Positions 32,838 through 45,644 are shown, numbered from the stretch's first letter. The stretch is 45,805 nt of DNA from Aeromicrobium sp. (GCA_014377785.1 JACMOZ010000331.1:1-45805), one strand, 5' to 3'. Program-made: numbers and translations. Notes: a model not told the origin generated them from the sequence alone.

Positions 32838-33040
32838 AGCGGCCCGTTCGCGCCCGCCCGTTGGCCTCCACCGCACAGTCGTGCTTCTCTGTAATCTGCG
32901 GTCCGGTCCACTGCTCCCACTTCTGAGCCGGGCCGCATCAACAGCGTTCGCGGGACGGCCGATTCTTATACCCTCAGGTCGCCCTGCGAGCGCCATTACG
33001 CCCGACTCATTGACCGCGACCCCCCGAAAGAGGTATGCAT

Positions 33041-34348
33041 GTGACTCAGAACACACCTCGGGGGGGGCTAAAACATGGCGCATCAGTGGCACGCAGAGCC
33101 GGCCGCAGGCGCAGTGCGGTGATCGAACTCCGCAAACACCTGGCCGAGTCGGGGCCCCCGGTCGAGCTGGTCCCTCACCTTCGAACCGGTGGCCCGCGAC
33201 TGGTCGACACCATCGTGAGTCAGATCCAGCGCGAGGTCCCCGCCTATGCCGGCCCGACCACAGGAAAACGCCGCCGCCTCATCGCACTGGCCGTCGGCGC
33301 CGCCTTCAATCTGTTCCTCGACCTGATCGAGGGCAAACCCACGACCGAGCGCAACGTCGACGACCTGTTCCGCAGAATGGGATACGGCGAGGCTGTTGAG
33401 GGCAACGACCTCGACTCGATGCGAGCAGGGTTCCGCATCGCGACGCGCGACTCGTGGGACAGCCTGCGAGCATTCGCAACGGAGCACGAAACCTCCGCGG
33501 CCACCCTCGGCCAGGTCGGCGATGCGCTCCTGGCCTTCATCGAGCACTTGGTCGAACAAGCCGCGATCGGTTTCGACGGCGTCCAGCAGTCACTCGACAT
33601 CGATGTCGACGAGGCTCGCAGGCGCACGCTTGACAGCCTGCTGCTCAAGGCGCCGATTGCAGAGATCCAGACCCACGCCACCAATGCCGCTTGGACGCTG
33701 CCGACCTCATTCGTCGTCATGAGCGCAAGCTTCCACGGCACCTTCCCCGCCGTGACCGATCTCCGATCAAGCATGCTGCTGCGCGCCGATGCCAGTCCGG
33801 CGTTGATCATCTGCGACGCCTCGGATGCGGACGAGGTCAAAGCCGAGCTCGGCCGCACCGTGACCGGCATCCGCATCGCCTGTTGCTGGCCGGTGCCGAT
33901 CGAGGGGGTGCCCGATGCCCGCCGGTGGACGACCAGGACCCTCCAACTCGTCGACCAGGGAGTCATCGCCCCGATCCCGATCATCGATTGCGCCGACCAC
34001 CACACCCAGCTGTGGCTCCATTCCGAGCCTGCCCTCCGTCGCCAGCGCTGCCAGGAACTCCTGCGGCCGCTGCTCGCCGAGACCCCCAATTCGCGCGAAA
34101 TCCTCTCCGAGACACTGCTCGCCTGGCTCGAATCCCGTGACAGCGCCCCGGCCATCGCCGCCCGCCTCAGCGTGCATCCACAGACGGTCCGATACCGCTG
34201 GAAGCGCATCAACGAACTTTTCGGCGAAGACCTGCACGACTCCGAATTCGTCGTGGAGGTCACGATGCTGCTCAAGGCCAGCATTCCGCTGTGGCGAGCA
34301 GGCGACCAGAGCGATTTCGACCTTTCTCGCGAAGCCGAGGGCGCATGA
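33041..34348 (+). CDS. PucR-type (CdaR-like) transcriptional regulator 2
   Basis: 435 residues from the GTG at 33041, which has AGAGG seven bases upstream; the ATG at 33035 would leave only one base of spacing. A helical N-terminal region (about 20-190) and a mixed middle domain precede the C-terminal PucR helix-turn-helix (LLAWLESRDSAPAIAARLSV, then HPQTVRYRWKRINELFGEDL). It is in the same family as the mce-linked regulator but only distantly similar. The stop overlaps the start of the P-type ATPase-like gene (ATGA), so the two form an operon. It may control the secreted-protein block or respond to envelope lipids; the ligand is unknown. Confidence 0.8.
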   Translation: MTQNTPRGGLKHGASVARRAGRRRSAVIELRKHLAESGPPVELVPHLRTGGPRLVDTIVSQIQREVPAYAGPTTGKRRRLIALAVGAAFNLFLDLIEGKPTTERNVDDLFRRMGYGEAVEGNDLDSMRAGFRIATRDSWDSLRAFATEHETSAATLGQVGDALLAFIEHLVEQAAIGFDGVQQSLDIDVDEARRRTLDSLLLKAPIAEIQTHATNAAWTLPTSFVVMSASFHGTFPAVTDLRSSMLLRADASPALIICDASDADEVKAELGRTVTGIRIACCWPVPIEGVPDARRWTTRTLQLVDQGVIAPIPIIDCADHHTQLWLHSEPALRRQRCQELLRPLLAETPNSREILSETLLAWLESRDSAPAIAARLSVHPQTVRYRWKRINELFGEDLHDSEFVVEVTMLLKASIPLWRAGDQSDFDLSREAEGA

Positions 34349-35898
34349 CCTCCGGCACGACCGTCAGCGGCAACAGGTCCGAGTCACGCGAACCCCCTAC
34401 ACGTCCAACCCGGCGAGACCGCAACTCTTACGCGTGGCTTGCCACCGGGATCGCAACCGCTGCCCTGACGGTGGCGGTCGCGGTGACGCCGCTCCTTCAT
34501 TTCACCGGCTGGCGCTGGCTGGCCCTGGCCCTTGCCACGGCGCTGGCGGCGTCGGGCGGATCGGCAATGCACAAGTCGGCCCGAGCCAAACCCGACCGCG
34601 GATTCCGGCACGTTGACATGCTGTCCGTCATTGCCATCGTGGCCACCTATGTATGGATGCTCGCCACGATCGGGTCGGACGAGGCCGGCCATCGGATCGC
34701 CTTGACTGCTGTTGTCGCCACCCTTGTCATCACGTCGCGCCATGTCAGCGGGAGGGACCATACGCCGGACGGTGGCGCCGCGCCGCGCTGGCTGCTGCCC
34801 GGTGTTCTGTGTCTTGCCCTCGCCAGTTTGGCGGCCTGGTGGATCCTCGAAGATCTATCCGCCGCATGCTCGGCCGCCGTCGCCGTCCTGATCATCGCCT
34901 GCTCGGCGGGTCTTGCCCTCGCGACCCCTGCCGCCCTACTGGTCGGACGAAAGCGCGGAACCGGCATCGGGCTCCACGTCGGCGGCATGGCCGCCCTCGA
35001 CGCGGCCCGCCGCATCGACACCATAGTGATCGACAAGGACCGGACGATCACGACGGGCGAGCTGGGGGTGAAGTCCATCGATCCCATCGATCCGGACCAC
35101 GAAAGGAACCTTCGCTGGTTCGCCGGCGCGCTCGAACACGGCTCCAGTCATCCTGTCGGGCGGGCCATCGCCAAGCTCGCCGGGCGGGGACATCTCACCA
35201 ACGTCGAGCAACAACCGGGTCTGGGAATCAGCGGCTCGGTGGACCGCCATCCAGTGCGCGTAGGCCGACCGACCTGGGTCGGGCTCGAGTCTGTGACAGG
35301 CGTGGGAACGACCGTCGGTGTCGAGGTCGACGGCCGCGCACTGGGGCACATCACGGTCACCGACACCGTTCGCCCGCACGCCCGCGACGGGATTGCGGAG
35401 CTGCGCCAACTCGGGCTTCAACCGATTCTCGTCTCGGACGGCAACCTGCTCGACACAGAGCACCTGGCCACCCTGGTCGGGATCGACGCGTATTTCGCCG
35501 AACTCGGGGATGAGCAGCGATCGGACCTGATCCTTGAGCTGCAGAAGGGCGGCCATACCGTCGCGCTGGTCGGTGATCGCAGCACGAACGCCGGTGCCCT
35601 CGAATCCGCCGACCTTGCGATCGCGCCGTCGACCGACCCCGGCGGCTCGGTCGCGGATACGGGGATCGGCGTCGCGAAGCTCGATGTCTCGGTCGTCGCC
35701 CGTGCCATCAGGCTGTCACGCGAGACACTCGCGAAAGCCCAGACGAACCGACGTTTGGCGCTCGCCGCCATTGTTGTCCCGGCACCGTTTGCGGCGGTTG
35801 GACTCATCAACCCGCTGTTCGCGACGCTCATCGCCGTCGTCACCACCGCGCTGATCGGCGTCAACTCTTTGCGCCTGCGCCCGCCCGGTCCGCGCTGA
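34345..35898 (+). CDS. Degenerate P-type ATPase-like membrane protein (probable pseudoenzyme)
   Basis: 517 residues, most like heavy-metal (P1B) ATPases but reduced. Four membrane segments (about 28-52, 57-72, 90-110, 117-131) are followed at once by the segment pair before the phosphorylation domain (about 149-200), so the actuator domain with TGE is absent. The transport motif CPC is CSAGLALATPAAL (186-198). The phosphorylation motif DKTGT reads DKDRT (230-234), TGD reads SDG (364-366) and GDGxNDxP reads GDRSTNAG (410-417). The HP motif (SHP, 268-270) and C-terminal membrane pair remain. Catalysis is therefore doubtful; a sensor or scaffold role is possible. Its frame is intact and it is translationally coupled to the PucR regulator, arguing for selection. 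Confidence 0.75.
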   Translation: MTSGTTVSGNRSESREPPTRPTRRDRNSYAWLATGIATAALTVAVAVTPLLHFTGWRWLALALATALAASGGSAMHKSARAKPDRGFRHVDMLSVIAIVATYVWMLATIGSDEAGHRIALTAVVATLVITSRHVSGRDHTPDGGAAPRWLLPGVLCLALASLAAWWILEDLSAACSAAVAVLIIACSAGLALATPAALLVGRKRGTGIGLHVGGMAALDAARRIDTIVIDKDRTITTGELGVKSIDPIDPDHERNLRWFAGALEHGSSHPVGRAIAKLAGRGHLTNVEQQPGLGISGSVDRHPVRVGRPTWVGLESVTGVGTTVGVEVDGRALGHITVTDTVRPHARDGIAELRQLGLQPILVSDGNLLDTEHLATLVGIDAYFAELGDEQRSDLILELQKGGHTVALVGDRSTNAGALESADLAIAPSTDPGGSVADTGIGVAKLDVSVVARAIRLSRETLAKAQTNRRLALAAIVVPAPFAAVGLINPLFATLIAVVTTALIGVNSLRLRPPGPR

Positions 35899-35901
35899 CC
35901 T

Positions 35902-36032
35902 CCCGCTGATTGAGGTGCGAGCTCGCGAGCCTCGAAATCTAGGGATCCAAGTCACCTGGTTTCGAGACGCTCGTACCGGTTCCTGAGGAGGCCGCCCGCG
36001 GCCGTCTCGAAGGGCGCTCCTCAACCAGCGGG
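35902..36032. repeat. Intergenic inverted-repeat element (REP/MITE-like)
   Basis: The ends CCCGCTGATTGAGGTGCG (35902-35919) and CGCTCCTCAACCAGCGGG (36015-36032) are near-perfect inverted repeats. Inside are further inverted copies of TCTCGAA/TTCGAGA. GGTTGAGGAGCG...TCTCGAAACC-type elements are, from general knowledge, frequent between genes of many actinomycetes. It follows the ATPase-like gene directly and could serve as its terminator. Confidence 0.6.
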
Positions 36033-36041
36033 TCGCTCACG

Positions 36042-36220
36042 ATGTGCTCCGTTGTGGACAGCAGCATTATTGGCGTGAGCCAGCGAATCGAATACACCGA
36101 ACTTACCTACGAGCACGCGAAGTCAGCTCACGATCCGCTTCTGGCGATCCCTGATTCTGTTGCCTGGGCCTGGGCCAAAGGTGGCGATTGGCGCCGGCGC
36201 TCGGAGCCCAAAACGCTGAC
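36042..36220 (+). pseudogene. Possible C-terminal remnant of an unknown protein
   Basis: The frame contains LLAIPDSVAWAWAKGGDWRR (about 36138-36197), which resembles the C-terminal end seen in actinobacterial proteins that finish with a PDAVAW...KGGDWRRRV block, possibly DUF3800-like. There is no matching N-terminal part and the frame then runs into the repeats at 36224. I rate this as a gene fragment, from memory of the motif only. Confidence 0.3.
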
Positions 36221-36223
36221 GTC

Positions 36224-36321
36224 GAGGAGTCACTCACTGGGGTTGAGGAGTCACTCACTCGCGCTGTCAGTGACTCCTCACCGCGAGTAGGTGACTCCTC
36301 ACCGCGAGTCAGTGACTCGTC
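36224..36321. repeat. Clustered direct and inverted repeats beyond hspR
   Basis: GAGGAGTCACTCACT occurs at 36224-36238 and 36245-36259. The complementary unit GTGACTCCTCACCGCGAGT follows at 36270 and 36291 (21-base period), with a third partial copy at 36312 that overlaps the hspR stop codon. Forward and reverse units can form nested hairpins just after the heat-shock operon, so a terminator role is likely. It might also be a protein-binding array. Confidence 0.7.
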
Positions 36322-36706
36322 AGCGGGTGCGATGCCAGAGCATGATGTGCTGGTCGGCGATGAGGGCCGGGAGGTTTTGAGTCGTGCTCATCGCGTGATG
36401 CGCTGCGGCGAGTTCGACCTGGAGTTCACCGATGCGCTCGCGCAAGGCATAAACCTGGTGCTCGAGTTCCAGAACGCGCCTGACACCTTCGAGGCCGAGA
36501 CCCTGACCCGTAAGCTTGGCGACTTCGCGCAAGACTTCGATGTCGCGGATCGAATAGCGGCGGCCGCCGCCACCGGTGCGTGCGGGTTGGACGAGGCCGA
36601 GGCGGTCATACGTGCGAAGCGTCTGGGGATGAAGACCCGACAATTCGGCGGCGACGCTGATGACGAAGACCTTGGCTTCGGGTCCGGGTGGGACAAAACT
36701 ACTCAT
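36320..36706 (-). CDS. hspR: HspR, MerR-family heat-shock repressor
   Basis: 128 residues. The MerR-type helix-turn-helix includes [20 protein letters not shown], followed by the wing ([19 protein letters not shown]) and a C-terminal coiled coil ([21 protein letters not shown]). In actinomycetes HspR with DnaK as co-repressor binds HAIR sites before the dnaK operon; here it is the last gene of that operon. Its ATG overlaps the dnaJ stop by four bases. The C-terminus is shorter than in some relatives. Confidence 0.9.
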   Translation of the reverse strand: MSSFVPPGPEAKVFVISVAAELSGLHPQTLRTYDRLGLVQPARTGGGGRRYSIRDIEVLREVAKLTGQGLGLEGVRRVLELEHQVYALRERIGELQVELAAAHHAMSTTQNLPALIADQHIMLWHRTR

Positions 36707-37848
36707 TTTTTAACCGACCCGAACAAGGCATCGCGCGGATTGACTCCGGCTTGCGCCTCGCGATAAGCCTCGATCGCGGCGTGCGCCTCTTCGGACAACT
36801 CATCGGGAACCGACACCTCAACGGTCACCAGCAGGTCGCCGATGCCACCACTCTTGTGCGGCGCACCCTTGCCGCGAGCGCGGAACGTGCGCCCATTGGG
36901 CGTGCCCGCGGGTATGCGGATCTTGACCGACGTGCCACCGAGGGTAGGCACCAGGATCTCGGCACCGAGGACGGCTTCGTCAAAAGTGACGGGCACCGTG
37001 ATGGTGAGATTGTCGCCCTTGCGGCCGAAAAGTTTGTGGTGTTCGACGTGGACGAGCAACAACAGGTCGCCGTTGGGGCCGCCGGCCTCGCCCTTTCCGC
37101 CTTTGCCGCGGAGTCGGATGCGTTGACCGTCCTTGACGCCGGCAGGGACCTTGACCTGCATCGTGCGGCTGGAAGCCGCCCGACCCGAACCGCGACACGT
37201 CACGCAGGGGTCTTCGACGACGAGTCCGCGACCACGGCATTTTTCACACGGTTCGGTCATGGCGAAGAGCCCACCCGAGGCGCCGGTTTGCATACCGCTG
37301 CCTTGGCATTTGCTGCAAACCTTGGGGACGGTGCCGGGGCGGGCACCGGTGCCGTTGCAGGTCGGGCACGCTTCGTCGCTCGTCATACGCAACGGAAGCG
37401 TCGCGCCTTCAACGGATTGCTCGAACGTGATCGTGGCTTCGGTCTCGACGTCACCGCCGCGGCGCGGCTGGGCCGCACGGGGACGCGGACGGCCGCGACC
37501 GCCGCCACCACCGAAGAGACCGCCGAGAAGATCGGAGATGTCGAAGTCGTTGGCACCGCCGCCAGGACTTCCACCAGCGCCGCCGCCTTGCCGGTAACCG
37601 CCGGAGAACTGTCCGAACAGCGTGCGCTGTTCGTCGTATTCCTTGCGTTTGTCCGGCGAGGACAGCACCGAGTAGGCCTCGGAGACCTCCTTGAACCGCT
37701 CCTCGGCCTGCTTGTTGTTGGGATTGGAGTCGGGATGGTGGGCGCGCGCAAGAGTCCGATAGGCCTTCTTGATGTCGGCCGCCGTTGCGTCTTTCTTGAC
37801 GCCAAGTGTCTTGTAAAAGTCCTTTGACGACCAGTCACTGCTGCTCAC
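36703..37848 (-). CDS. dnaJ: Chaperone DnaJ
   Basis: 381 residues. J domain with HPD in [10 protein letters not shown] (about 37-46), Gly-rich region with F repeats (about 82-118), four zinc-binding CxxCxGxG motifs ([32 protein letters not shown]) and the C-terminal client domains. It stimulates DnaK ATPase and delivers unfolded proteins. The start is GTG at 37848 with GGGAGG about ten bases upstream. Third gene of the operon. Confidence 0.96.
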   Translation of the reverse strand: MSSSDWSSKDFYKTLGVKKDATAADIKKAYRTLARAHHPDSNPNNKQAEERFKEVSEAYSVLSSPDKRKEYDEQRTLFGQFSGGYRQGGGAGGSPGGGANDFDISDLLGGLFGGGGGRGRPRPRAAQPRRGGDVETEATITFEQSVEGATLPLRMTSDEACPTCNGTGARPGTVPKVCSKCQGSGMQTGASGGLFAMTEPCEKCRGRGLVVEDPCVTCRGSGRAASSRTMQVKVPAGVKDGQRIRLRGKGGKGEAGGPNGDLLLLVHVEHHKLFGRKGDNLTITVPVTFDEAVLGAEILVPTLGGTSVKIRIPAGTPNGRTFRARGKGAPHKSGGIGDLLVTVEVSVPDELSEEAHAAIEAYREAQAGVNPRDALFGSVKK

Positions 37849-37877
37849 GCGCTGTCCACCTCCCTACTCAGTCTTGA

Positions 37878-40474
<2,597 letters not shown>

Positions 40475-40503
40475 GGGGTGCGTAAGAAAACTTCCGCCTC
40501 CCA

Positions 40504-41356
40504 CGAGTGGCGCAGATTTGGGGATTTCGCGGCGGCAAAGTCAATCGGTGTGAGCAACGGTTGGGTTTTCACGCTGCTGTTTTCAGGAGCGCGTTGAGCC
40601 GTATGGCCGGGGTATCGAGGTCCAGGGTAGGCCGGGGTCGGGCGTTGAGGGTGTCCTGGACGCGTTGGAGGTCCTCGGCAGAGTGGATCGATAAATCGGT
40701 TCCCTTTTCGAACCAGAACCTCAATAACCGGTTGGTGTTCTCGTTCGTGCCGCGCTGCCAGGGCGAATGCGGGTCACAGAAGAACAGCTTCGTCTCCAAC
40801 GCGATCTGGATACGTTCGTACTCGGCCAGCTCGGTCCCACGGTCCCAGGTGATCGATCGCCGCAGATGCTCGGGCAGGTTCTTCATCGCGGCGACCATGG
40901 CATCGGCAACACTGTCGGCGTCGTGACGATCGGGCAGATGCAACAATAGCGTGAACCGGGTTGAGCGTTCAACCAAGGTCCCGATCGCGGACCTGCTGGC
41001 CGGCCCCACAATCAGGTCACCTTCCCAATGCCCTGGCACCGCCCGGTCCTCGACTTCGGGTGGACGGTCACTGATTTTGAAGGCTTCCTTATAGGGACTG
41101 TCGCTCTTACGATCGGTTCCCCGCGGTACTCGTTTGGGTCGCTTCAGACTGAGCTTCTGGCTCAAATCGGCCCGTAACTGCCCGCGTGTCTGAACATAGA
41201 GGGCCTGATAGATCGTCTCGTGGCTCACCCGACCAGTGTGATCAATGCCAGCATTCTTGGCCAACACGGTCGCGATCAGCTTCGGCGACCAGCCGTCGTC
41301 CATCCGTTGGCAAAGCCCCGAACTTGCACCACTCGGTGACAAATCTGCGCCACTCG
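40504..41356. mobile_element. Truncated IS30-family insertion element between 17-bp inverted repeats
   Basis: CGAGTGGCGCAGATTTG at 40504-40520 is the exact reverse complement of 41340-41356, bracketing the transposase fragment. An intact IS30 element would be over 1 kb with a ~380-residue transposase; here the 5' third of the gene is gone while both repeats remain, suggesting an internal deletion. The repeats could instead be host regulatory sites, since each lies upstream of its flanking gene in the same relative orientation. No convincing target-site duplication was found. Confidence 0.5.
40569..41310 (-). pseudogene. IS30-family transposase, N-terminally truncated
   Basis: About 245 codons homologous to IS30 transposases: the VSHETIYQALY block, the DDE catalytic core (HWEGDLIVG, ITWDRGTELAEY, and the Glu in SPWQRGTNENTNRLLRFWF) and the C-terminal LNARPRP segment are all intact. 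The N-terminal helix-turn-helix region (roughly 100-130 residues) is missing, and from about 41310 upstream the sequence no longer resembles a transposase. Without the DNA-binding part it should be inactive. Confidence 0.85.
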
Positions 41357-41382
41357 AAGTTGTCACCGGCGGTCGTTAGAGT
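41335..41382 (+). promoter_or_regulatory. Upstream region of the helicase gene with an inverted repeat
   Basis: GGTGACAA (41335-41342) and TTGTCACC (41360-41367) form a perfect inverted repeat with a 17-base spacer. TAGAGT at 41377-41382 fits TANNNT and ends six bases before the GTG start at 41389, suggesting a leaderless transcript. A proper -35 box is not evident. Confidence 0.4.
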
Positions 41383-41388
41383 TGGCGC

Positions 41389-44300
41389 GTGCCCGTTCAG
41401 CGATTTGAAGATCTCTGCGTCGCCGACTTGTCCCACGTCTTCGACGCGGGCTCGTTGGCGCGCGGCATGGCATACGCCCGCGAGAACCGCATAGACAATG
41501 TCGTCTTCAACGAGGCCCATTCAATGCTGAGCGGCGAAGTCCAGGGCAATCGTGCTCAGCCATATCAGACGCTCGTGACCTGGTCGGCGAACACGAATTC
41601 GGGCACCTTGGACTTGAGGACTGTCTGCACGTGCCCGGTCGGCAGCGAATGCAAGCACGCCGTCGCCTTGATTCTTGAAGTTCTCAATGATCGGACGATT
41701 TCCGGTGAGCCGGCGCTTCGCAACTCATCGAGTTGGCGGCGGCCACTGCAACCGCTGCTCGACGCCGCGTCGTCGCAAGAGGCCACCGACGCCGCGCCCC
41801 TCGCGTTGCAATTCACGCTGACTCAGCCCAGGCCGCCCGCAAACTACCGCCGCACTGAGGTCCCGATCCAGCTGAAGGTCCGGCCGCTCGTACGCGGGGC
41901 CCGCGGCACCTGGGTCAAGACAAGAGCCTCCTGGCAAGACATCTCAAACCGTTACAACCATTTCGGTCAGATCGAGGAGCACCGCGAAGCGTTGCGAGCA
42001 CTCCTCGCCGAATGCCCGCAATCGGGTTATGGCTATTACAGCCAACCTGCTCTCGATCTCGCCGACTTCGGGTCCGGCCTCTGGGCCGTACTCGAGCGCG
42101 CGGCCGAGGCTGGGGTCGAGTTCGTCGGCGTACGAGTAGCCGATGGCCCCATCATGTTGGACTCACGCCCGGCATCGGTGTCTCTCGACGTCACACGTGA
42201 CCCGGCAAACGGTGACCTCTTTCTCGAACCCACCGTCATCATCAACTCCGAGACACCCATCTGCCTGGCTACCGGTGACGTCCAACTTCTCGGCATTCCG
42301 GCACACGGATTTTTTACCTGCGTTCCCCTCGATGCCGCCAGCGGACCGCACATCACGCTCTTTCGATTGGACCGGCCACCCGTTCCCGAACTTCGTACGT
42401 TCGTCTCAACTCACCAAAAGGTGGTCATTCCCGCTGCTGACGCCGGCGAATTCATCCGCGACTTCTATCCTCGCCTGGCCCGCTCGGCCTCGCTCACCTC
42501 GCATGACGATTCGGTCAAGTTTCCCGAAATCGCTCCACCTCAGGTGGCGTTGACAGTCACTTATGCCGACGATGGCGCTGCCTCGCTTGCCTGGGGATTC
42601 ACCTACCGGCAAGACAGCGTCATCCATCGGGTCGATTTGCACTCGTCGGCTGATGAACCACTGCTCCGCGATGTTGTCGCCGAACGCGTGCTCTTGCGTG
42701 ACCTCGATGTTCCCGACGATGAACTGCCTGCCCTTCGTACGCTCGTCGGGGGCGTCCCGACGCTGGTGCCTCGGATTGAATTCCGTGGCTACGACGTGGT
42801 CCTCCTGACCGAGGACGTGCTGCCCAAACTGCGCAGCAACGGCCAGGTCGACATCGACATCTCCGGCCAGCCCCCGGTGTTCAATTTCAACGAATCGACC
42901 CCGATCGTCGCCATGTCCGTGGCCGACACCGCAGCGCGCAACGACTGGTTCGACCTCAATGTCGCGATCACCATAGACGGCGAGGAGATTGGCTTCGAGG
43001 AGCTGTTCGTCGCCCTTGCCGCCGATCAAACCCACCTTGTCCTGGCCAGCGGCACCTATTTGCGCATTGATCGCCCCGAGTTCGACCAGCTGGGCCGGCT
43101 GATTGCCGAGGCCCGATCCTTGCAGGACACCACGGGCGACGGACTCCAGATCAACCGCTACCACGCCGACTTGTGGGAAGAGTTTTCGCGGCTCGGCATC
43201 GTCGAACACCAATCACAGCGCTGGGCAAGCAACGTCCAGGGTTTGCTGAACATCGATCAGATTGCCGCACCACCGCTGCCGGCCGGCCTCCACGCCGAAC
43301 TCCGTCCCTACCAGCGCGACGGCTATGCCTGGCTGAGTTTCCTCTACGACCACGGCCTCGGTGGGATTTTGGCCGACGACATGGGTCTCGGCAAAACGGT
43401 GCAGGCGCTCGCGTTGATGTGCCGGGTGTGCGAGCAGGCCGTCGAAAACTCCGCTCGACCCCGCTTCCTTGTTGTCGCCCCGACCAGCGTGGTGGAAAAC
43501 TGGGCCCGCGAGAGCGCCAGATTTGCGCCGGGTCTTCGGGTCGCGACAATCCGCGAAACGCAATCGCGGCGAGGCACCACGCTCAGGGCCGAGATCGGCG
43601 AGGCGGACCTGGTGGTCACCTCGTATGCGCTGTTCCGGATCGAATTCGACGCTTATGCCGACCTGGAATGGTCAGGGCTGATTTTGGACGAGGCGCAATT
43701 CGTCAAGAACCACCAAGGCAAGACCTACCAATGCGCCCGCAAACTGGACGCCCCGTTCAAACTCGCCATTACGGGCACTCCGCTGGAAAACAGTCTCATG
43801 GACTTGTGGGCTTTGCTCTCGATCACCGCCCCCGGGTTGTATCCGAACCCCCGACGGTTCGCCACGATTTATCAGAAGCCGATCGAGCGCGGAACTGCTC
43901 CTCACATGCTGGCCAACTTGCGGCGCCGAATCCGGCCGTTGATGCGGCGCCGGACCAAGGAAGAGGTCGCCACCGACCTTCCGCCCAAGCAGGAGCAAGT
44001 TGTCGAGGTCGCGCTCTCCCCCCGCCACGCGAAGATCTACCAAACGCATCTTCAACGCGAACGGCAAAAGGTTCTCGGCCTGCTCAAAGACGTGGACAAA
44101 AACCGATTTGCGATCTTCAGGTCACTGACGCTGCTGCGACAACTGAGCCTCGACCCCGCGTTGGTCGACGACAAATATGAAAAGGTCGGTTCCAGCAAGG
44201 CCGATGTTCTGATCGAACAGCTCACCGAGCTTGCCGCGGAGGGCCACCGCGCCCTCGTGTTCAGCCAATTCACCGGTTATCTCAAACGCATCCGTACGCG

Positions 44301-44694
44301 CCTCGACGCTGCGGGCATCGCCTATTCCTATCTCGATGGCCGCACCACCAAACGCCAGGCAGCGATCGATGGGTTCCGGGACGGCGATGCGCCGGTCTTC
44401 CTGATCAGCCTCAAGGCCGGCGGATTCGGACTCAACCTGACCGAGGCCGACTATTGCTTTGTCCTCGACCCGTGGTGGAATCCGGCATCCGAGGCACAGG
44501 CCGTAGATCGGGCCCATCGGATCGGACAAACCAAAACCGTCATGGTCTACCGCTATGTCGCCGCCAACACCATCGAAGAAAAGGTTATGGAGTTGAAGGC
44601 TCGCAAACAAAAACTGTTCGCCAGCGTCATGGACGGCGACGGCGCCCTGTCCTCAGCCCTCAACGCCGAGGACATCCGAGGGCTGCTGGGCTAA
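41389..44694 (+). CDS. SNF2/SWI2-family helicase with N-terminal SWIM zinc finger
   Basis: 1101 residues. The N-terminus carries a SWIM zinc-binding motif ([13 protein letters not shown], about 79-91). A long non-catalytic region follows. The RecA-like core starts near 640: motif [10 protein letters not shown] (about 661-669), motif II DEAQ (about 766), motif [11 protein letters not shown], motif [13 protein letters not shown], motif [15 protein letters not shown]. This is the bacterial HepA/RapA-like SNF2 group, which moves along double-stranded DNA; proposed roles are recycling of RNA polymerase or DNA repair. GTG start by leaderless promoter. Its stop overlaps the end of trhO by four bases. 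No nuclease domain or defence partner is seen. Confidence 0.9.
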   Translation: MPVQRFEDLCVADLSHVFDAGSLARGMAYARENRIDNVVFNEAHSMLSGEVQGNRAQPYQTLVTWSANTNSGTLDLRTVCTCPVGSECKHAVALILEVLNDRTISGEPALRNSSSWRRPLQPLLDAASSQEATDAAPLALQFTLTQPRPPANYRRTEVPIQLKVRPLVRGARGTWVKTRASWQDISNRYNHFGQIEEHREALRALLAECPQSGYGYYSQPALDLADFGSGLWAVLERAAEAGVEFVGVRVADGPIMLDSRPASVSLDVTRDPANGDLFLEPTVIINSETPICLATGDVQLLGIPAHGFFTCVPLDAASGPHITLFRLDRPPVPELRTFVSTHQKVVIPAADAGEFIRDFYPRLARSASLTSHDDSVKFPEIAPPQVALTVTYADDGAASLAWGFTYRQDSVIHRVDLHSSADEPLLRDVVAERVLLRDLDVPDDELPALRTLVGGVPTLVPRIEFRGYDVVLLTEDVLPKLRSNGQVDIDISGQPPVFNFNESTPIVAMSVADTAARNDWFDLNVAITIDGEEIGFEELFVALAADQTHLVLASGTYLRIDRPEFDQLGRLIAEARSLQDTTGDGLQINRYHADLWEEFSRLGIVEHQSQRWASNVQGLLNIDQIAAPPLPAGLHAELRPYQRDGYAWLSFLYDHGLGGILADDMGLGKTVQALALMCRVCEQAVENSARPRFLVVAPTSVVENWARESARFAPGLRVATIRETQSRRGTTLRAEIGEADLVVTSYALFRIEFDAYADLEWSGLILDEAQFVKNHQGKTYQCARKLDAPFKLAITGTPLENSLMDLWALLSITAPGLYPNPRRFATIYQKPIERGTAPHMLANLRRRIRPLMRRRTKEEVATDLPPKQEQVVEVALSPRHAKIYQTHLQRERQKVLGLLKDVDKNRFAIFRSLTLLRQLSLDPALVDDKYEKVGSSKADVLIEQLTELAAEGHRALVFSQFTGYLKRIRTRLDAAGIAYSYLDGRTTKRQAAIDGFRDGDAPVFLISLKAGGFGLNLTEADYCFVLDPWWNPASEAQAVDRAHRIGQTKTVMVYRYVAANTIEEKVMELKARKQKLFASVMDGDGALSSALNAEDIRGLLG

Positions 44695-45596
44695 CCGGTC
44701 CGTCGCGTCTCGGCGTGAACCGGGCAGGCCGGCAATGACTTGGCCACGCAGTCGTCACAGACCACCAACTGCTCAAGACAGGAGTCGCCGCGGCAATCCT
44801 CGATCCTGCTGGTCTTGCTTCCGCACAGGTGGCACTTGCCGATGACGGCGGCCCTGTCGCTGAACGTCATGGTTTTGCGGTTGTCGAAGACATAAAGCGA
44901 GCCTTCCCAGAGGCCCTCGTCCTTGAAGGCCTCGCCATAACGGACGACACCGCCTTCGAGTTGGTAGACCTCCTGGAAGCCGCGATTGATCATCAACGAG
45001 GTGAGGACTTCGCAGCGGACCCCGCCGGTGCAATACGTAACGACCGGCTGGTCCTTGAGGTCGTCGTACTTGCCGCTGTCCAGTTCGGCCATGAATTCGC
45101 GAGTGGTGTCGACGTCGGGGACGATGGCCCCCTTGAAGCGGCCGACTTCGGCTTCGACCTTGTTGCGGCCGTCGAAGAACACGAGGTCTTTTTCGGCCGC
45201 AAGCCTATGAAGGTCCTCGGGCGTTAGCTTCGTGCCGCCGCCGACGACGCCGGTCTCATCGACCCTGATCTCTCCGGGGACGCCAAACGTCACGACTTCC
45301 TTGCGGACCTTGACGCTCAGCCGCGGGAAGTCGGCGCTGCGGCCCTCGGCATCGGCATTTCCTTCGCTCCACTTGAAGTCGATGCCCTTGAACGGCAGGA
45401 ATTGCTTGGTGCCCTTCACATACTTCTTGAGCTCGATGACATCGCCGCCGAGCGTGCCGTTGATGCCGTGATCGGAGACGAGGATGCGTCCGCGCAGGCC
45501 TAGCGAATCGGCAAGAGTGTGCTGCCACAACTTGATCGCCGTCGGGTCCGCCAGCGGGACAAAGGCATAGAAGAGCAGGATTTTAGGGGTGGACAC
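44691..45596 (-). CDS. trhO: tRNA uridine(34) hydroxylase, rhodanese-like
   Basis: 301 residues. An N-terminal domain ([20 protein letters not shown]) precedes a rhodanese domain with the catalytic cysteine in [12 protein letters not shown] (Cys189). The C-terminus holds a cysteine-rich zinc-binding part ([22 protein letters not shown]). The family (YceA/TrhO) hydroxylates U34 of several tRNAs using oxygen or prephenate-derived chemistry. GTG start at 45596; the ribosome site is weak. Convergent with the helicase gene. Confidence 0.9.
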   Translation of the reverse strand: MSTPKILLFYAFVPLADPTAIKLWQHTLADSLGLRGRILVSDHGINGTLGGDVIELKKYVKGTKQFLPFKGIDFKWSEGNADAEGRSADFPRLSVKVRKEVVTFGVPGEIRVDETGVVGGGTKLTPEDLHRLAAEKDLVFFDGRNKVEAEVGRFKGAIVPDVDTTREFMAELDSGKYDDLKDQPVVTYCTGGVRCEVLTSLMINRGFQEVYQLEGGVVRYGEAFKDEGLWEGSLYVFDNRKTMTFSDRAAVIGKCHLCGSKTSRIEDCRGDSCLEQLVVCDDCVAKSLPACPVHAETRRTG

Positions 45597-45644
45597 AAAG
45601 CAATTCTAGTGGCTGTGCACTCAGTCATTGGCAGCGTCCCCGAG

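Noticed and set aside
36224-36321. Possible CRISPR array
   Set aside because: Units are short, nearly contiguous and partly inverted, with no spacers of uniform length and no cas genes.
41389-44694. Helicase as part of an anti-phage system (DISARM or similar)
   Set aside because: No methylase, nuclease or other defence gene beside it; neighbours are an IS fragment and trhO.
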